DNA of 64,000 bases from Hydractinia symbiolongicarpus. Lineage: Eukaryota; Cnidaria; Hydrozoa; Anthoathecata; Hydractiniidae. The stretch lies in contig NC_079876.1 of the NCBI RefSeq assembly GCF_029227915.1, positions 21,020,001-21,084,000 on the forward strand. Reading direction: 5' to 3'. The notes below the pieces were generated by a model. The model did not search any database, had not been told where the DNA came from, and saw nothing but the letters and a program-made list of their open reading frames with translations. Both the position numbers and the translations under genes were made by a program. Positions 62,901 to 64,000 of this stretch are shown piece by piece (position 1 is the first letter of the stretch; the number at the start of each line of letters is the position of its first letter).

Positions 62901-63700
62901 ATTTATTCCTTCATTAATTCATTCATTCATTCATTCACTCATTTATCCATCTATTCATTCATTCATTCATTCTGTCATTCATTCATTCATTCATTCTTTC
63001 ATTTATTCATTCCTTCATTTATTTATTCATTCAAACATTCGTTCATTCATCCATTCAGTCATTCATTCATTCATTTATGCATTTATTCATTCCTTCATTA
63101 TTTCACTCATTTATCCATTCAATCATTCATTCAATCATTCATTCAATCAATCAATCATTCATTCAATAATTCAATCATTCAATCATTCATTCAGTCATTT
63201 ATCAATTAATTCATTCATCAATTCATAAATTCATTTATTCATTCATTCATTCATTCATTCATTCATTCAATCATTCATTCATTCTGTCATTCATTCATTT
63301 ATTCTTTTATTCATTTATTTATTCCTTCATTAATTCATTCATTCATTCATTCACTCATTATCCATCCATCCATTCATTCATTCATTCATTCATTCTGTCA
63401 TTTATTCATTCATTCATTCTTTCATTTATTCATTCATTCATTTATTTATTCATTCATTCATGCATTCGTACATTCATCCATTCAGTCATTCATTCATTCA
63501 TTTATGCATTTATTCATTCCTTCATTATTTCACTCATTTATCCATTCAATCATTCATTCAATCATTCATTCAATCAATCAATCATTCATTCAATAATTCA
63601 ATCATTCAATCATTCATTCAATCATTTATCAATTAATTCATTCATCAATTCATAAATTCATTTATTCATTTATTCATTTATTCATTTATTCATTTATTCA
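59990..63700. repeat. Second higher-order repeat region of about 0.95 kb
   Basis: The marker CTGTCATTCATTCATTTATTC recurs near 60001, 60374, 60957, 61302, 61897, 62516, 62868 and 63284, and a CAATAATTCAATCATTC block recurs near 60673, 61597, 62190, 63164 and 63593. Alternating spacings of about 0.35-0.6 kb add up to about 0.95 kb. The complex block of the 1.79-kb repeat is absent here. Confidence 0.65.
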
Positions 63701-64000
63701 TTAATTCATTCATTCATTCATTAAATCATTCATTCATTCATTCAATCATTCATTCATTAAATCATTCATTCTTTTATTCATTCATTCATTTATTTATTCA
63801 TTCATTCATGCATTCATCAAATCATTCATTTGTTCTTTCATCAATTCATTCATTTATTCGTTCATTTATTTATTTATTCAATCATTCGTTCATTGATTTA
63901 TTTTTTCATTCAATCATTCATTCATTCATTTTTTCATTCACTTATTCATTTATCCATTCATTCATTCATTTATTCAATCATTCATTCATTCATTCATTAA

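Larger units (their letters stand above)
48446..64000. repeat. TTCA tetranucleotide satellite with higher-order structure
   Basis: More than 15 kb of TTCA/TTTA-type repeats continue to the window end. Interruptions are not random: long blocks recur with the same order of variant units, showing amplification of multi-hundred-base segments. Open frames on the plus strand give F-I-H-S repeats and are by-products; the minus strand has TGA in every frame. No gene is supported here. Confidence 0.95.

Noticed and set aside
48446-64000. Long open frames coding F-I-H-S and L-F-I-Y repeats
   Set aside because: A 4-bp TTCA repeat read in triplets gives the same F-I-H-S cycle in every plus frame without stops. 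Lengths follow the absence of stop codons, not coding selection.

Overview
The window looks like eukaryotic, AT-rich metazoan DNA, most likely cnidarian (an inference from the gene families, not proven). It is dominated by a degraded head-to-tail array of endogenous Polinton/Maverick-like virus elements. The evidence is a protein-primed family B DNA polymerase with OTU-like and zinc-finger extensions, a retroviral-type (rve) integrase, an A32-like packaging ATPase, a putative double-jelly-roll capsid protein, a putative penton, BRO-like proteins and several small membrane proteins. Genes are intronless and closely packed on both strands, unlike the sparse flank at 1-1.9 kb.

Layout. 1-1957: sparse AT-rich flank with a tRNA-like sequence, a foldback and a LINE 3' tail. 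1958-12535: copy A (penton, membrane-anchored protein, coiled-coil membrane protein, capsid, small membrane protein, BRO, ATPase, small proteins, PolB, protein X). 12536-29410: copy B, starting inside the coiled-coil gene and split by LINE-1 (14475-16288, in the capsid gene) and LINE-2 (17562-21162, at the integrase 3' end); beyond LINE-2 it runs on through BRO, ATPase, membrane proteins, HNH, PolB and X. LINE-3 occupies about 29411-34573. 34574-42991: copy C (small Cys-rich and Trp-rich ORFs, SAP-like protein, TM4, penton, anchored protein, coiled-coil protein, capsid, small protein, integrase, BRO), cut by a 182-bp satellite (42992-45162). 45163-48446: copy D (ankyrin-like, OB-like, SAP-like, TM4, penton), cut by a TTCA tetranucleotide satellite that fills 48446-64000.

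Overlaying the copies gives one gene order: variable left arm, SAP(+), TM4(-), penton(-), anchored protein(+), coiled-coil protein(-), capsid(+), small protein(+), integrase(+), BRO(-), ATPase(-), TM1(-), TM2(-), TM3(-), [HNH(-)], PolB(-), X(-). Replication (PolB), integration (INT), packaging (ATPase) and virion formation (capsid, penton, membrane proteins) would make a self-contained virus-like unit, but nearly every long gene here carries stops or frameshifts.

Three regulatory patterns stand out. At least 23 starts have AATAAA overlapping or within four bases of the ATG, on both strands. Stem-loops sit in most intergenic gaps, most clearly between convergent genes, with conserved position, changing sequence and one compensatory pair change. 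A small palindromic element recurs, including in-frame insertions in two coding regions.
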